Source: Bacillus cereus (GTDB lineage: Bacteria > Bacillota > Bacilli > Bacillales > Bacillaceae_G). Taken from it: a DNA stretch of 64,000 nucleotides. Shown here one piece after another: positions 35,284-44,124 of the stretch. The position numbers and the translations under genes are program-made. The stretch lies in the NCBI RefSeq assembly GCF_002584535.1, contig NZ_NUOT01000051.1:11645-75644 (forward strand), given 5' to 3'. The notes under the pieces are model-generated. The model was not told the origin of the DNA, made no database searches, and worked only from the letters and a program-made list of their open reading frames with translations. How positions within the stretch are numbered: position 1 is the first letter of the stretch; each line of letters starts with the position of its first letter.

Positions 35284-37038
35284 TTAAAAATCCAATGCAT
35301 TGGTTTTATTATTTATTACATTAGCTTGCTGAGAAAGTTGGGCACATTCATGAAAAGCAAAATGCTTACATCCTGTACATTTTTTCGTATTCAAATGTTC
35401 TAGAGCGCGGTTAATCGCTTCTCCTGTGTGATCAAAAAAGTGTTCTTCCCCGATTTCGTTGTACAATCCATTCTTATCTAGAGTTGCTTTTAACTCGGAT
35501 TGAATTCCTGAGATGAGAAGTACACCACCTTGTTTTTTAAAATGCTGAATAATATTTCTAAAGTATGCTTCTCCTGTTGTATCGATAAAAGGAACTTTTC
35601 CCATACGTAAAATTAAAACTTTTGGCTTATAATGAATAGTCCCTAAAATGTTTTGTTCAAATGTTTGAGCAGCACCAAAAAACAGTGGGCCCTCTATTGT
35701 GTAAATACTAATTTGTGGACAATCATGTGCCTTATTTACCACATGTGGTAATAATTTTTCATTCTTTTTTGTATGATCAGGAAGCACTTTAGATATGACA
35801 AGCATATTACTCATACGTTTTGTAAACAAAATAACAGCTAAAATAAGGCCGACTTCCACAGCTGTTGTCAAGCTAGTAAATACAGTAAGCAAGAATGTTA
35901 CGAGCAATACAAGAGAATCCCCTGTCTTCATCTTAAGTATGTGAACAAAATGTTTTTGTTCACTCATATTCCAAGCTACTACCATTAAAATAGGAGCCAT
36001 ACTAGCAAGTGGAATATGTGAGGCATATGGCGCTAACAGTAGAAGTGTGGATAACACAAATATCCCATGAATAACACCTGACATTGGAGATACAGCCCCA
36101 CTTTTAATATTAGTTGCCGTGCGGGCAATCGCCCCTGTTGCTGGAATCCCTCCAAATAATGATGTAACAACATTGGCAACTCCTTGACCAATAAGTTCTT
36201 TGTTACTGTTGTGTTTACTATTTGTCATACCATCTGCCACGACAGCAGATAAAAGGGATTCAATACCACCCAACATGGCGATAACAAATGCAGGGCCAAT
36301 TAACTGTTTTATGCGCTCTAACGTGATTTCTGGTATATCAAACTGAGGAAGTGTGTTCGGAATCGTACCATACGCTGTACCAATGGTAGGTACATGACCT
36401 GAAAAAAATACAGCAGCAATTATAGTTGAAATAGCAACACCTACTAATGAACCAGGTACTTTGGGCAAAATCTTTGGTGTTATCAATATAACCAAAAGGC
36501 AAATCAGAGCAGTTATAATACTATAAAAATTAATGGTATCAATATGGATAAAGATTTCATTTAGGTTTGCTATAAATGCCTCATGCTTTTTTATACCTGT
36601 TAAACCTAAAAAACTAGCAATTTGTCCCGTAAAGATACTAACAGCAATACCTGATGTAAAACCAATTGTTACAGGGCGCGGGATAAATTTAATTAAAGAT
36701 CCTAGTTTAAAAATTCCCATAAGGCATAAGATAATTCCGGCTAATAAACCGGCCAGTAGTAAATTTTCATACCCATAGGTAATTACAATCCCTAAAAGAA
36801 TTGGAACAAAAGCACCTGTAGGCCCTCCAATTTGATACTTTGAACCACCAAATAACGAAATGAGTATCCCGGCAATACATGTTGTATAGATTCCATACTC
36901 CGGCTTAACACCAGAAGCTATAGCAAAAGACATAGCAAGTGGAATCGCGACGACTCCGACAATCATTCCAGAAAGAAGATCTTTTTGAAAATGTCCTAAT
37001 GAATATCCTTCAAACCTTCCTGTAAATAACCCTTTCAT
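35284..37038 (-). CDS. SulP family anion transporter with STAS domain
   Basis: A 584-aa SLC26/SulP transporter: 10-12 membrane segments over residues about 20-425 (with GGSKYQIGGPTGAFVPIL and the family TGAIARTATNIKSGA motif), then a STAS domain (about residues 440-555, PFIDTTGEAYF). A C-terminal tail carries a cysteine cluster, CTGCKHFAFHEC. SulP proteins move sulfate, bicarbonate or related anions; the substrate here is unknown. It follows the cysteine-rich gene of the ArsR operon. Confidence 0.92.
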   Translation of the reverse strand: MKGLFTGRFEGYSLGHFQKDLLSGMIVGVVAIPLAMSFAIASGVKPEYGIYTTCIAGILISLFGGSKYQIGGPTGAFVPILLGIVITYGYENLLLAGLLAGIILCLMGIFKLGSLIKFIPRPVTIGFTSGIAVSIFTGQIASFLGLTGIKKHEAFIANLNEIFIHIDTINFYSIITALICLLVILITPKILPKVPGSLVGVAISTIIAAVFFSGHVPTIGTAYGTIPNTLPQFDIPEITLERIKQLIGPAFVIAMLGGIESLLSAVVADGMTNSKHNSNKELIGQGVANVVTSLFGGIPATGAIARTATNIKSGAVSPMSGVIHGIFVLSTLLLLAPYASHIPLASMAPILMVVAWNMSEQKHFVHILKMKTGDSLVLLVTFLLTVFTSLTTAVEVGLILAVILFTKRMSNMLVISKVLPDHTKKNEKLLPHVVNKAHDCPQISIYTIEGPLFFGAAQTFEQNILGTIHYKPKVLILRMGKVPFIDTTGEAYFRNIIQHFKKQGGVLLISGIQSELKATLDKNGLYNEIGEEHFFDHTGEAINRALEHLNTKKCTGCKHFAFHECAQLSQQANVINNKTNALDF

Positions 37039-37165
37039 TACAAAACCTTCTTTTCTATTTTTAATAAATCTTACTTCTTTTCTCCTGAAAGAATATTTTC
37101 TTGTGATAAATTTGTATTACAAATACATTTAAAAGCTCTCTACCCCGTTACAAAAGAGTATCATC

Positions 37166-37606
37166 CTAATATTGGTTATACGTTTTGCTTAAATGCCGTT
37201 CTAATTTGCCTATATCTCCGCCTTCTTGTACGTAGGATTCTAATCTTTCTGCTAAAAGTAATCCATTTCGACTCTCTAGCTTTTTCATATCTATAAACGA
37301 TGTAATTCTTACTGTATCTGGTGTAATATCCCTACGAAACATTTGTCCTGGAATTTCACTCCAAAAACGATTCCATTCATCTAGTAATCCTATTTGGTCA
37401 AACAAAAAGCACTGAATTCCGCATAACCAGGCTGTACAAGCTGTATTTCTTTTTTGACATCCAACTCCATCTTGTAAATGTTGACATGAAAAACAACAAG
37501 AGTTTCCACTTTTAATACAAATGCTACAAACGTGATAAGCTCCTATTGAGCGAAATATCTCCATTCCATGTTGAATGATATCTTCTTTCTTAACTTCAAT
37601 GCTCAA
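37166..37606 (-). CDS. Cysteine-rich protein of unknown function
   Basis: A 146-aa protein I do not recognise. Nine cysteines cluster in residues 27-66 (pairs such as CSIC and CCFSC, then spaced single Cys), which suggests zinc or iron-sulfur binding; the C-terminal half is an ordinary charged helical region. The start was set at a TTG preceded by AAGGAGGG at good spacing, one base after the arsR stop codon; the longer frame overlaps arsR. Position between an ArsR regulator and a SulP transporter suggests a role in handling the transported anion or a metal. Confidence 0.82.
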   Translation of the reverse strand: MSIEVKKEDIIQHGMEIFRSIGAYHVCSICIKSGNSCCFSCQHLQDGVGCQKRNTACTAWLCGIQCFLFDQIGLLDEWNRFWSEIPGQMFRRDITPDTVRITSFIDMKKLESRNGLLLAERLESYVQEGGDIGKLERHLSKTYNQY

Positions 37607-37607
37607 C

Positions 37608-37961
37608 CTAGCCCTCCTTACCGATCGATTCACGCTCTGTTACATCTAGTTCCTCTAACATTGAAATTGTATCGATTAAATGGTTGTTAAAAATCCGCTT
37701 TGCAACTACCAGTAAATCCACAATCATAGGATCTCGTAAAGAATATAAAACTCGTTTCCCATCTTTGGTACCAACAACAATATTCTTTGAACGTAGTACG
37801 CTTAATTGTTGAGAAACAGCTGAACCCTCCTTATTAAGAATAGCTTGAATTTCATTTACACTTTTTTCACCCTCTGACAATAATTCTAAAATACCTATTC
37901 GCAAAGGATGTGCTAAGGCTTTAAAGAAGTCCGCTTTAAATTGTTGCATTTCGTTTCCCAT
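37608..37961 (-). CDS. ArsR/SmtB-family transcription regulator
   Basis: A 117-aa winged-helix protein with the HTH segment KSVNEIQAILNKEGSAVSQQLSVLRSKNIV and a beta wing (VVGTKDGKRVLYSLRD). It contains no cysteine at all, so it lacks the thiolate metal sites of ArsR and CadC; the alpha5 His site of SmtB/CzrA is also not evident. It probably represses its own operon through the palindrome at 38000-38039. The true inducer is unknown. Confidence 0.92.
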   Translation of the reverse strand: MGNEMQQFKADFFKALAHPLRIGILELLSEGEKSVNEIQAILNKEGSAVSQQLSVLRSKNIVVGTKDGKRVLYSLRDPMIVDLLVVAKRIFNNHLIDTISMLEELDVTERESIGKEG

Positions 37962-37999
37962 TCAAATACCTCCATTACTTACCCTTAATTTGAAAAAGC

Positions 38000-38039
38000 A
38001 CCATATTACATCTTCAAATATTTGAATATGTAATATGGT
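38000..38039 (-). promoter_or_regulatory. Probable ArsR-family operator
   Basis: A perfect 12-base inverted repeat, ACCATATTACAT (38000-38011) and ATGTAATATGGT (38028-38039), encloses a perfect 14-base palindrome TTCAAATATTTGAA (38013-38026). The inner palindrome has the ATTCAAATATTTGAAT look of ArsR/SmtB operators. It lies about 40 bases upstream of the arsR start codon. Confidence 0.8.
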
Positions 38040-38382
38040 ACTCCTAAAACCTCAAATTTTCAATACAATTTTTGAAAGATTAAACTAGAATCAAAAACGA
38101 CGGAATTTGAACAGTGCTCATTCACACATCCACAAACAAAGCCTTGCGAATCTTTTACTCAGCTAAAAAATGAAATTAAGAGATATATGACATACTACAA
38201 TCATTATCGATATCAATTGAATATAAAGAAGATGACTTCTGTTGATACAGAACTCACCTTTTTTCAAACTTATCTAAGTTGGTCACTCCGCTCATTTTGG
38301 CTTTATACACTCGTTCAACACGAAATTAGCGAGAAAAAACAACCAGAATACAGAAAAGGTAGAATTTTCTAAAAAATATATG

Positions 38383-38411
38383 TTTACAAAGTAATTTTTT
38401 CACATTAGAAT
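38383..38411 (+). promoter_or_regulatory. Probable sigma-A promoter of the amino-acid permease gene
   Basis: TTTACA (38383-38388) and TAGAAT (38406-38411) with a 17-base spacer, about 80 bases upstream of the permease start. The rest of the 37962-38493 gap shows no other clear feature; I saw no T-box or riboswitch-like structure. Confidence 0.55.
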
Positions 38412-38493
38412 ACGAACTACAAGGATTCGACATTATGCGACAAAACGAATTTATTTTTCTGAATTTTTAAACAAAAGGAGATGAGGAAACTAT

Positions 38494-39903
38494 ATGAATC
38501 TATTTCGAAAAAAATCCATTTCAGCATTATTAGCGCAGTCAGAACAAAAAGGAGCATCGTTAAAGAAGGAGCTCGGCGCATTTGACCTTACTATGCTTGG
38601 GGTCGGCGCTATTATCGGAACTGGGATTTTTGTTCTTACCGGCGTTGCCGCAGCAGAACATGCGGGACCAGCACTTATTTTATCGTTTATTTTTTCCGGT
38701 TTAGCCTGTGTATTTGCAGCATTATGTTATTCTGAATTTGCATCAACTGTACCGGTATCTGGTAGTGCATACACTTATAGCTATGCGACATTTGGAGAGT
38801 TAATCGCTTGGATTTTAGGATGGGATTTAATTTTAGAATACGGATTGGCTTCGTCAGCTGTTGCATCAGGCTGGTCGGGTTATTTCCAAGGGCTATTGAG
38901 CGGATTCGGGATTACATTACCTACCGCTTTAACAAGCGCATATAATCCTGAAGCGGGAACATATGTAGATTTACCTGCAATCTGTATCATCTTTCTTATG
39001 ACATTGTTATTAACAAGAGGAGCCAAAAAATCAGCTCGTTTTAATGCTATCATGGTAGCTATCAAACTCTTTGTTGTTTTACTCTTTATCGGTGTTGGCG
39101 CCTTCTATGTAAAACCTGAAAACTGGACGCCATTTATGCCGTTCGGCTTCTCTGGCGTAACAACTGGAGCTGCAACTGTATTCTTTGCTTACATCGGATT
39201 TGACGCTGTATCAACAGCTGCTGAAGAAGTCAAAAATCCACAGCGTAACATGCCAATCGGTATTATTGCTTCTTTAACAATCTGTACAATTTTATATATC
39301 GTTGTTTCATTAATTCTAACTGGAATTGTGCCTTACGATCAGTTAGGTGTGAAAAACCCTGTTGCATTTGCACTACAATACATTCAACAAGATTGGGTTG
39401 CTGGTTTCATTTCTTTAGGAGCCATTACTGGCATTACAACTGTATTACTCGTTATGTTATATGGACAAACACGTTTATTTTACGCAATTAGTCGCGATGG
39501 CTTACTACCAAAAGCACTTTCTCGCGTGAACAAAAAAACAAAAACACCCGTTATCAATAGTTGGATCACTGCAACTATGGTTGCTTTCTTCGCTGGTTTC
39601 GTTCCTTTAAATAAACTAGCAGAATTAACGAATATCGGTACACTATTCGCATTCATCGTTGTATCGATTGGAGTAATCATCTTACGCAAAAAACAACCAG
39701 ATCTACCTCGCGCTTTTAAAGTGCCATTCGTACCATGGATCCCTGCTTTAGCCGTTTTATTCTGTGGATATTTAGCATTGCAACTCCCAATAACAACATG
39801 GATGGGCTTTGTTATCTGGCTTGTAATCGGGCTTGTTGTCTATTTCAGTTACGGTTATAAAAATAGCACTCTTCGAAATGAACAAAAAGAAGATGTTGCT
39901 TAA
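38494..39903 (+). CDS. APC-family amino acid permease
   Basis: A 469-aa transporter with about 12 membrane segments and APC hallmarks: GVGAIIGTGIFVLTGVAA in TM1 and FFAYIGFDAVSTAAEEVKNPQRN in the TM6/7 region. It resembles the YfnA/cationic amino acid group; the exact substrate cannot be read. AAAGGAG precedes the ATG. It is monocistronic with a sigma-A promoter upstream and a terminator shared with the converging gene. Confidence 0.93.
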   Translation: MNLFRKKSISALLAQSEQKGASLKKELGAFDLTMLGVGAIIGTGIFVLTGVAAAEHAGPALILSFIFSGLACVFAALCYSEFASTVPVSGSAYTYSYATFGELIAWILGWDLILEYGLASSAVASGWSGYFQGLLSGFGITLPTALTSAYNPEAGTYVDLPAICIIFLMTLLLTRGAKKSARFNAIMVAIKLFVVLLFIGVGAFYVKPENWTPFMPFGFSGVTTGAATVFFAYIGFDAVSTAAEEVKNPQRNMPIGIIASLTICTILYIVVSLILTGIVPYDQLGVKNPVAFALQYIQQDWVAGFISLGAITGITTVLLVMLYGQTRLFYAISRDGLLPKALSRVNKKTKTPVINSWITATMVAFFAGFVPLNKLAELTNIGTLFAFIVVSIGVIILRKKQPDLPRAFKVPFVPWIPALAVLFCGYLALQLPITTWMGFVIWLVIGLVVYFSYGYKNSTLRNEQKEDVA

Positions 39904-39944
39904 AAAAGAAGCTGTTGTCCTAATTAGGATGACAGCTTCTTTTC
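39903..39944. terminator. Bidirectional terminator between permease and membrane protein genes
   Basis: AAGAAGCTGTTGTCCTA / TAGGATGACAGCTTCTT pair (one mismatch) around ATT, with A and T runs on both sides. It serves the plus-strand permease and the minus-strand gene ending at 39924. Confidence 0.85.
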
Positions 39945-40535
39945 TTCTTTCGGAAAGATAACATATGAAAATGTAATGATCGTATCCGCTAAAAATACAA
40001 CGCTCCATACTTGACTCACCCGACTTGCCGCCTCATTTAACACAATGCCTTTTTCAAGCCAATCTCCCCACTGTTCAATCGGCACGAACCCATACATAAA
40101 GAAAAATACAATGTGAATAGCGATAAATAAAAGAAGATGTAAACTCCATTGTCCAATCTCCCGCTTTGTATAAGCCCAGCCTGTTAGCTCTAACGGTTCT
40201 TCTATATGCGAAAGTGGTTCATTCCGCCATTTCGCAACAAGTTTCTGCATACGTATATCTAGTTTCTTTAAATCTTTTTTTCCATAAAAGAGTGCATATA
40301 GTAGTATCACTACCGTAATGATTTGAAAGTTAGAAAACTTACCTGTTTGATAATAATCAATGGCACCTAGAGCTAAAATAAATACTTCATTAAGCAACAA
40401 TACAATCCCGACAATGAAACTGGCTTTCTTGAATCGCAATCCGTAACGTAGTAAAAAAAATCCAATAGCTGATACCCAAAATACAATTTCTGCACCGATT
40501 AAGAAATACCAACGATATTCTGTAAGTATACTCAT
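39924..40535 (-). CDS. Hypothetical membrane protein linked to a MerR regulator
   Basis: A 203-aa protein with five hydrophobic segments (residues about 8-30, 38-62, 69-86, 130-152, 170-192) and a charged cytoplasmic loop between the third and fourth. No family recognised. Its start overlaps the MerR stop codon by four bases, so the two are co-translated and it is probably regulated by, or works with, that MerR. Confidence 0.82.
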   Translation of the reverse strand: MSILTEYRWYFLIGAEIVFWVSAIGFFLLRYGLRFKKASFIVGIVLLLNEVFILALGAIDYYQTGKFSNFQIITVVILLYALFYGKKDLKKLDIRMQKLVAKWRNEPLSHIEEPLELTGWAYTKREIGQWSLHLLLFIAIHIVFFFMYGFVPIEQWGDWLEKGIVLNEAASRVSQVWSVVFLADTIITFSYVIFPKEEKKLSS

Positions 40536-41293
40536 TTCCTACGCTCCCTCTCATCATATATACGAAAAGCCTCATCCATATACGCTAGAAGCTCCTCTTC
40601 AATTGGATACATATTCATCTTTTGTGAATCTTCTTTTGATTTTCTTACTTCCCACAATTTATCTAGAAATGCCTCATCACCGTTTGCCATCTCTATACAT
40701 TTCCCCATTAACCTTTTTGTAGCCTCTTGTACTTCATCATGAGATGTATCTTTACCTTCTGTCATAAAGCTACGTAACTGCTTCAATATATCCACCCATT
40801 CTCGAACATTCTCATCTTCCTCGCTCATATTTGGCAAATTACGAAGAAGTTTTTGCTCCTCATCTGAAAATATTTGTTTTTGAAACATTTCGCGTATACG
40901 AGGAGACTGCTGTGAAAGTTGAATAAGTTCAAACATAATTTTCCAGTTTAATTCTCCTTCAAGTTCCGCTGAATACACAACCGCCTGTAAAATCCGTTCC
41001 ATCCGAGTGAATTTTTTCTTCTCTTCCTGCACAAACTTAAGCTGCTGTTCTAATGATTCTTTTAAGCTGAATCCACCTGTCACTAACATATTCGTAATCT
41101 CTTTCAATGAGAAACCTATTTCTTTTAGAAATAAAATTTGCTGTAAGCGAATAACGTCCGTTTCACTATATAAACGGTGTCCCCCTTCCGTTTTTCCGCT
41201 CGGCCTTAGCAAATCAATTTGATCATAATAACGAAGCGTTCTTACTGTAACTCCCGTTTCCTTTGTAAGCTCTTGAATCGAAATCATTTCCAT
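40532..41293 (-). CDS. MerR-family transcription regulator
   Basis: A 253-aa protein with an N-terminal MerR winged helix (ISIQELTKETGVTVRTLRYYDQIDLLRPS), a dimer helix, and a C-terminal effector region of about 150 residues resembling the TipA/Mta type. The start was set at MEMISIQEL because GAGGAAAGGG lies just upstream; the longer frame adds 28 residues. A promoter with a 19-base spacer lies about 17 bases upstream. It is the first gene of a two-gene operon with a membrane protein. Confidence 0.92.
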   Translation of the reverse strand: MEMISIQELTKETGVTVRTLRYYDQIDLLRPSGKTEGGHRLYSETDVIRLQQILFLKEIGFSLKEITNMLVTGGFSLKESLEQQLKFVQEEKKKFTRMERILQAVVYSAELEGELNWKIMFELIQLSQQSPRIREMFQKQIFSDEEQKLLRNLPNMSEEDENVREWVDILKQLRSFMTEGKDTSHDEVQEATKRLMGKCIEMANGDEAFLDKLWEVRKSKEDSQKMNMYPIEEELLAYMDEAFRIYDERERRK

Positions 41294-41309
41294 CACCCTT
41301 TCCTCTTTC

Positions 41310-41340
41310 ATTGTAAAAGATGACGTAACGTAACTTTCAA
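41310..41340 (-). promoter_or_regulatory. MerR-type promoter with 19-base spacer
   Basis: Minus strand: -35 TTGAAA (41340-41335), 19-base spacer containing the imperfect dyad TTACGTTACGTCA, -10 TACAAT (41315-41310). The over-long spacer is characteristic of promoters activated by MerR proteins by DNA distortion, and the gene it drives encodes a MerR protein. Confidence 0.65.
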
Positions 41341-41360
41341 GTGTTTTTGTAAAAAAATTC

Positions 41361-41397
41361 AAAAAAGCTGTGTACATTCTTCATGTACACAGCTTTT
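41361..41397 (-). terminator. Terminator after the YeiH-type gene
   Basis: AAAAGCTGTGTACA/TGTACACAGCTTTT stem with a seven-base loop; T run on the minus strand. It separates the YeiH-type gene from the MerR promoter region. Confidence 0.88.
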
Positions 41398-41453
41398 ACA
41401 GAAATAATATTTTATAAAAAGGAAACATATGAACTATATCTCCTTCTGTTACA

Positions 41454-42476
41454 TTACATAAACCCTAACGCATATACAAGAATATAACCAAGAATCGATA
41501 GGCAAACAGATCCTATCAACCCAGCTACAAATGCTTTACTTCCTAATTTACGGAACGTCGTAAATTCTACATTTAAACCAAGCCCCGCCATTGCCATCGC
41601 AATAAGCATGTACGCGAGGACAACAATATAACCTGCAACAAACTCCGGTATAATTCCTAACGAATGAACCGCGCTCATTGCTAAAAAACCAAAAATAAAC
41701 CACGGGATTGGGAGGTCACGCAATGAACTCTTTTGTCCTTTTCCTTCGCTGCGATTAAACCATAAGCCAATTAAGATGGCCACTGGTACCAGCATAGCAA
41801 CACGTGTTAACTTCACAATTACCGCAATATCAACAGACGTACTTCCGCCTGGCGCAGCCGCGGCGATGACATGCGCAATTTCATGCAACGTCGCCCCAGA
41901 GAATACACCATAGCCATAAGGAGATAAGCCCAGAACCGGATACAATATAGTATAAATGAGTGTGAAAATCGTACCTAAAATAGCAATAATAGCCGCACCG
42001 ACTGCTGTTTCATCATCCTTTGCTTTCACTTGCGGTGCAATTGCCACGACTGCAGCCGCGCCGCAAATCGCTGTCCCGCACGCTGTTAAAATCCCAAGTT
42101 TCTTATCGACTTTAAAAACACGTGTTAGCGTATATACAACAACAATTGTAAAGGCAATGACAATCCCCGCAATAACTAGCACTTTTGGCCCCGCCTTTGC
42201 AATATCAACTAAATTCAAACGCATCCCTAGTAAAATGATCCCGAACCGAAGTAACTTCTTACTAGCAAAATTCGTTCCTGCTACCGCTTCATAGGGTATG
42301 CTAATAGTTGCTCTCCAAATCATACCGAGCAGAATAGCAATAACCAATTGGCCCATAATATTTAAAAATGGAAGCTCTGCTAAAAATTTCGCAGCAATCG
42401 CAATTAACAGCGTAATCCCAATCCCTTGTGAAAAACCGAGACGCTTCTTTTTTTGCATAACCAGTGTTTGTTCCAC
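41454..42476 (-). CDS. YeiH/UPF0324-type putative sulfate exporter
   Basis: A 340-aa protein with about ten hydrophobic segments and the family features [37 protein letters not shown] and [14 protein letters not shown]. The family is annotated as putative sulfate/organosulfonate exporters, based on weak experimental support. The start was set at a GTG (protein then begins [12 protein letters not shown]) with TTGGAG upstream. It is divergent from a CysL-like LysR regulator, which supports a sulfur link. Confidence 0.9.
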   Translation of the reverse strand: MEQTLVMQKKKRLGFSQGIGITLLIAIAAKFLAELPFLNIMGQLVIAILLGMIWRATISIPYEAVAGTNFASKKLLRFGIILLGMRLNLVDIAKAGPKVLVIAGIVIAFTIVVVYTLTRVFKVDKKLGILTACGTAICGAAAVVAIAPQVKAKDDETAVGAAIIAILGTIFTLIYTILYPVLGLSPYGYGVFSGATLHEIAHVIAAAAPGGSTSVDIAVIVKLTRVAMLVPVAILIGLWFNRSEGKGQKSSLRDLPIPWFIFGFLAMSAVHSLGIIPEFVAGYIVVLAYMLIAMAMAGLGLNVEFTTFRKLGSKAFVAGLIGSVCLSILGYILVYALGFM

Positions 42477-42601
42477 TTTGTACCACTCCAATAATCGTAT
42501 TGAAACATGCATGTTCGTTATATTTACATTATAGAAGATTTTCAATGATAAGTTTAATACCAATATCCAATCTCAATCATTAAGAAAACTTATGATAAAC
42601 T

Positions 42602-42725
42602 AAAAATGCGGAAGCGGCTCGCTCAGAATGTGAGGGGGATGGAGCTTCTGACAGAGAGGCGCTTTTTGACTCGCAGGAAGATGCGAAGCCACCGACCATT
42701 CTTGCCGCTATAGCTAGACATAACC
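42602..42725 (+). repeat. GCGGAAGCGGCTC inverted repeat, copy 2
   Basis: Same element as at 14840: starts ATGCGGAAGCGGCTCGC and ends CATTCTTGCCGCTATAGCTAGA, with the internal GACAGAGAGGCGCTTTTTG. It sits in the divergent promoter region between the YeiH-type and LysR genes, the only copy not at a 3' end. Confidence 0.85.
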
Positions 42726-42769
42726 AACATACACAGTACAGTCGAATTCAAAGTAAAGGAGTAAACACA

Positions 42770-43663
42770 ATGAATGTTGATATTTTAAAAATATTTGTGA
42801 CTGTTGTAGAACAAAAGCATTTCTCTCGTGCCGCAGAACTACTTAACCTTTCACAACCTGGCGTCAGCATGCATATTCGTAATTTAGAAAACGAATTTGG
42901 TACGACGCTTATTCAGCGTTCCCCAAAACATGTCCAAGTGACAGAAGCTGGTAACATTTTATACATTCACGCAAAGCAAATGTTATCTCTTTATGAAGAG
43001 GCAAAACAAGAAATTAACGAACTACATAACGTTGTCACAGGAACGCTGCGCATCGGTGCAAGTTTTACAATCGGTGAATACTTACTTCCAAAAATATTGG
43101 CGCGTTACGCCAATGAAAATCCACGCGTGGAAGTACATACATTCATCTCCAATACAGAAGAAGTTCTCCAAAGTATTCGTTCCAATCAAATTGATATAGG
43201 CTTAGTAGAGGGACAAGTCATATACACCGATATCAATGTAGAGACCTTTATGGAAGATGAAATGAAACTTGTTGTTCCGCCTAATCATTCTCTTCTAAAT
43301 ACCAGAATAATAAATGAAGATTCCTTACAAGACCAAGTATGGGTACTTAGAGAAAGTGGATCTGGAACACGCGCCTATAGCGATCGCTTTATCCATCAGC
43401 ACCATTTAAAAATGAAACGCTTCTTTACATTCAGCAGCATTCAAAGTGTAAAAGAAGCCGTTGCCGCGGGGCTTGGCATCGCAATTCTTTCCGACTGGAC
43501 TGTGAGAAAAGAATTACAAGCAGGAGAACTTTGTCCAATCGAAGTTCCAAATAAAAAACTCATCCGCCCTTTCTCTATCGTGCGTGGCAAATACTTTATC
43601 CCCTCTAAAGCGATTCAAGTCTTCTTAGACCATGTTCAATCATTTGCAAAAAAACAGAGTTGA
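42770..43663 (+). CDS. LysR-family transcription regulator (CysL-like)
   Basis: A 297-aa LysR protein: N-terminal winged helix (LKIFVTVVEQKHFSRAAELLNLSQPGVSMHI) and a periplasmic-binding-like effector domain (residues about 90-290). It resembles B. subtilis CysL/YwfK, an activator of sulfite reductase genes, and is divergent from the YeiH-type gene that it probably controls. Its stop codon TGA lies inside the -35 element of the following MerR-type promoter. Confidence 0.93.
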   Translation: MNVDILKIFVTVVEQKHFSRAAELLNLSQPGVSMHIRNLENEFGTTLIQRSPKHVQVTEAGNILYIHAKQMLSLYEEAKQEINELHNVVTGTLRIGASFTIGEYLLPKILARYANENPRVEVHTFISNTEEVLQSIRSNQIDIGLVEGQVIYTDINVETFMEDEMKLVVPPNHSLLNTRIINEDSLQDQVWVLRESGSGTRAYSDRFIHQHHLKMKRFFTFSSIQSVKEAVAAGLGIAILSDWTVRKELQAGELCPIEVPNKKLIRPFSIVRGKYFIPSKAIQVFLDHVQSFAKKQS

Positions 43664-43691
43664 CCTTCACATTAGTGTGAAGGTTTACAAT
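43660..43691 (+). promoter_or_regulatory. MerR-type promoter/operator before a broken MerR gene
   Basis: TTGACC (43660-43665) and TACAAT (43686-43691) flank a 20-base spacer. The dyad ACCTTCAC-N6-GTGAAGGT (43663-43684) is perfect. The layout closely resembles the CueR-controlled copA promoter of E. coli (TTGACCTT...AAGGTT) and other MerR-family sites. It overlaps the LysR stop codon. Confidence 0.75.
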
Positions 43692-43714
43692 CTGTATGAA
43701 AAGAGTAAAAAACA

Positions 43715-44044
43715 TTGCAGATTGGAGAATTATCAAAACAAACATATACCAGGGAACGTTCACTTAGACATTATGAAGAAAAAGGATGATTACCTTCTAA
43801 ACGACTTCCGAATAGTTATCGTGACTTTGATCAGAGTGCTATCCAAAAGGTTGAACTCATTCAAATGCAATTACAGTTTGACTTAAATTTAGAAGGGACT
43901 ACAAGAATGCTACGCTGCTTAGAAATCGAGCCGCAACTGTACGAAACTCCAGAAGGAAGCACTCTAATGTCTTCCCTATATATCGACGAGGCCTTTGCCA
44001 TTTCCCAAGAAATATCGATGATTCGACATGCTAGGGTGCCCTAA
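43715..44044 (+). pseudogene. Broken MerR-family regulator gene
   Basis: One frame reads QIGELSKQTYTRERSLRHYEEKG, then an in-frame TGA (43787-43789), then LPSKRLPNSYRDFDQSAIQ...TTRMLRCLEIEPQ, to a TAA at 44042. This is a MerR winged helix plus dimer region with a nonsense mutation. The start would be a poor TTG (43715) or a lost ATG, and the recognition helix is degenerate (TYTRERS where TGVSVRS is usual). The TGA would sit close to the recognition-helix/wing, so no functional protein is expected. Confidence 0.82.
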
Positions 44045-44084
44045 ATATATCAGAGTTTCTACAATATAAGACATTTGTAAACAC

Positions 44085-44112
44085 AAAAAAGCCGTGCAAT
44101 GAGCACGACTTC
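44085..44112 (-). terminator. Terminator after the YbjQ-family gene
   Basis: AGTCGTGC/GCACGGCT stem (one mismatch) with a five-base loop followed on the minus strand by TTTTTTG. Confidence 0.78.
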
Positions 44113-44124
44113 TTTCTTTATATG

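Noticed and set aside
38187-38372. 61-aa open frame between arsR and the permease
   Set aside because: No ribosome binding site and no recognisable family; it ends in the permease promoter region.
43632-43886. 84-aa frame after the LysR gene
   Set aside because: Out of frame with the MerR-like remnant, which shows real homology, so it is a chance frame.
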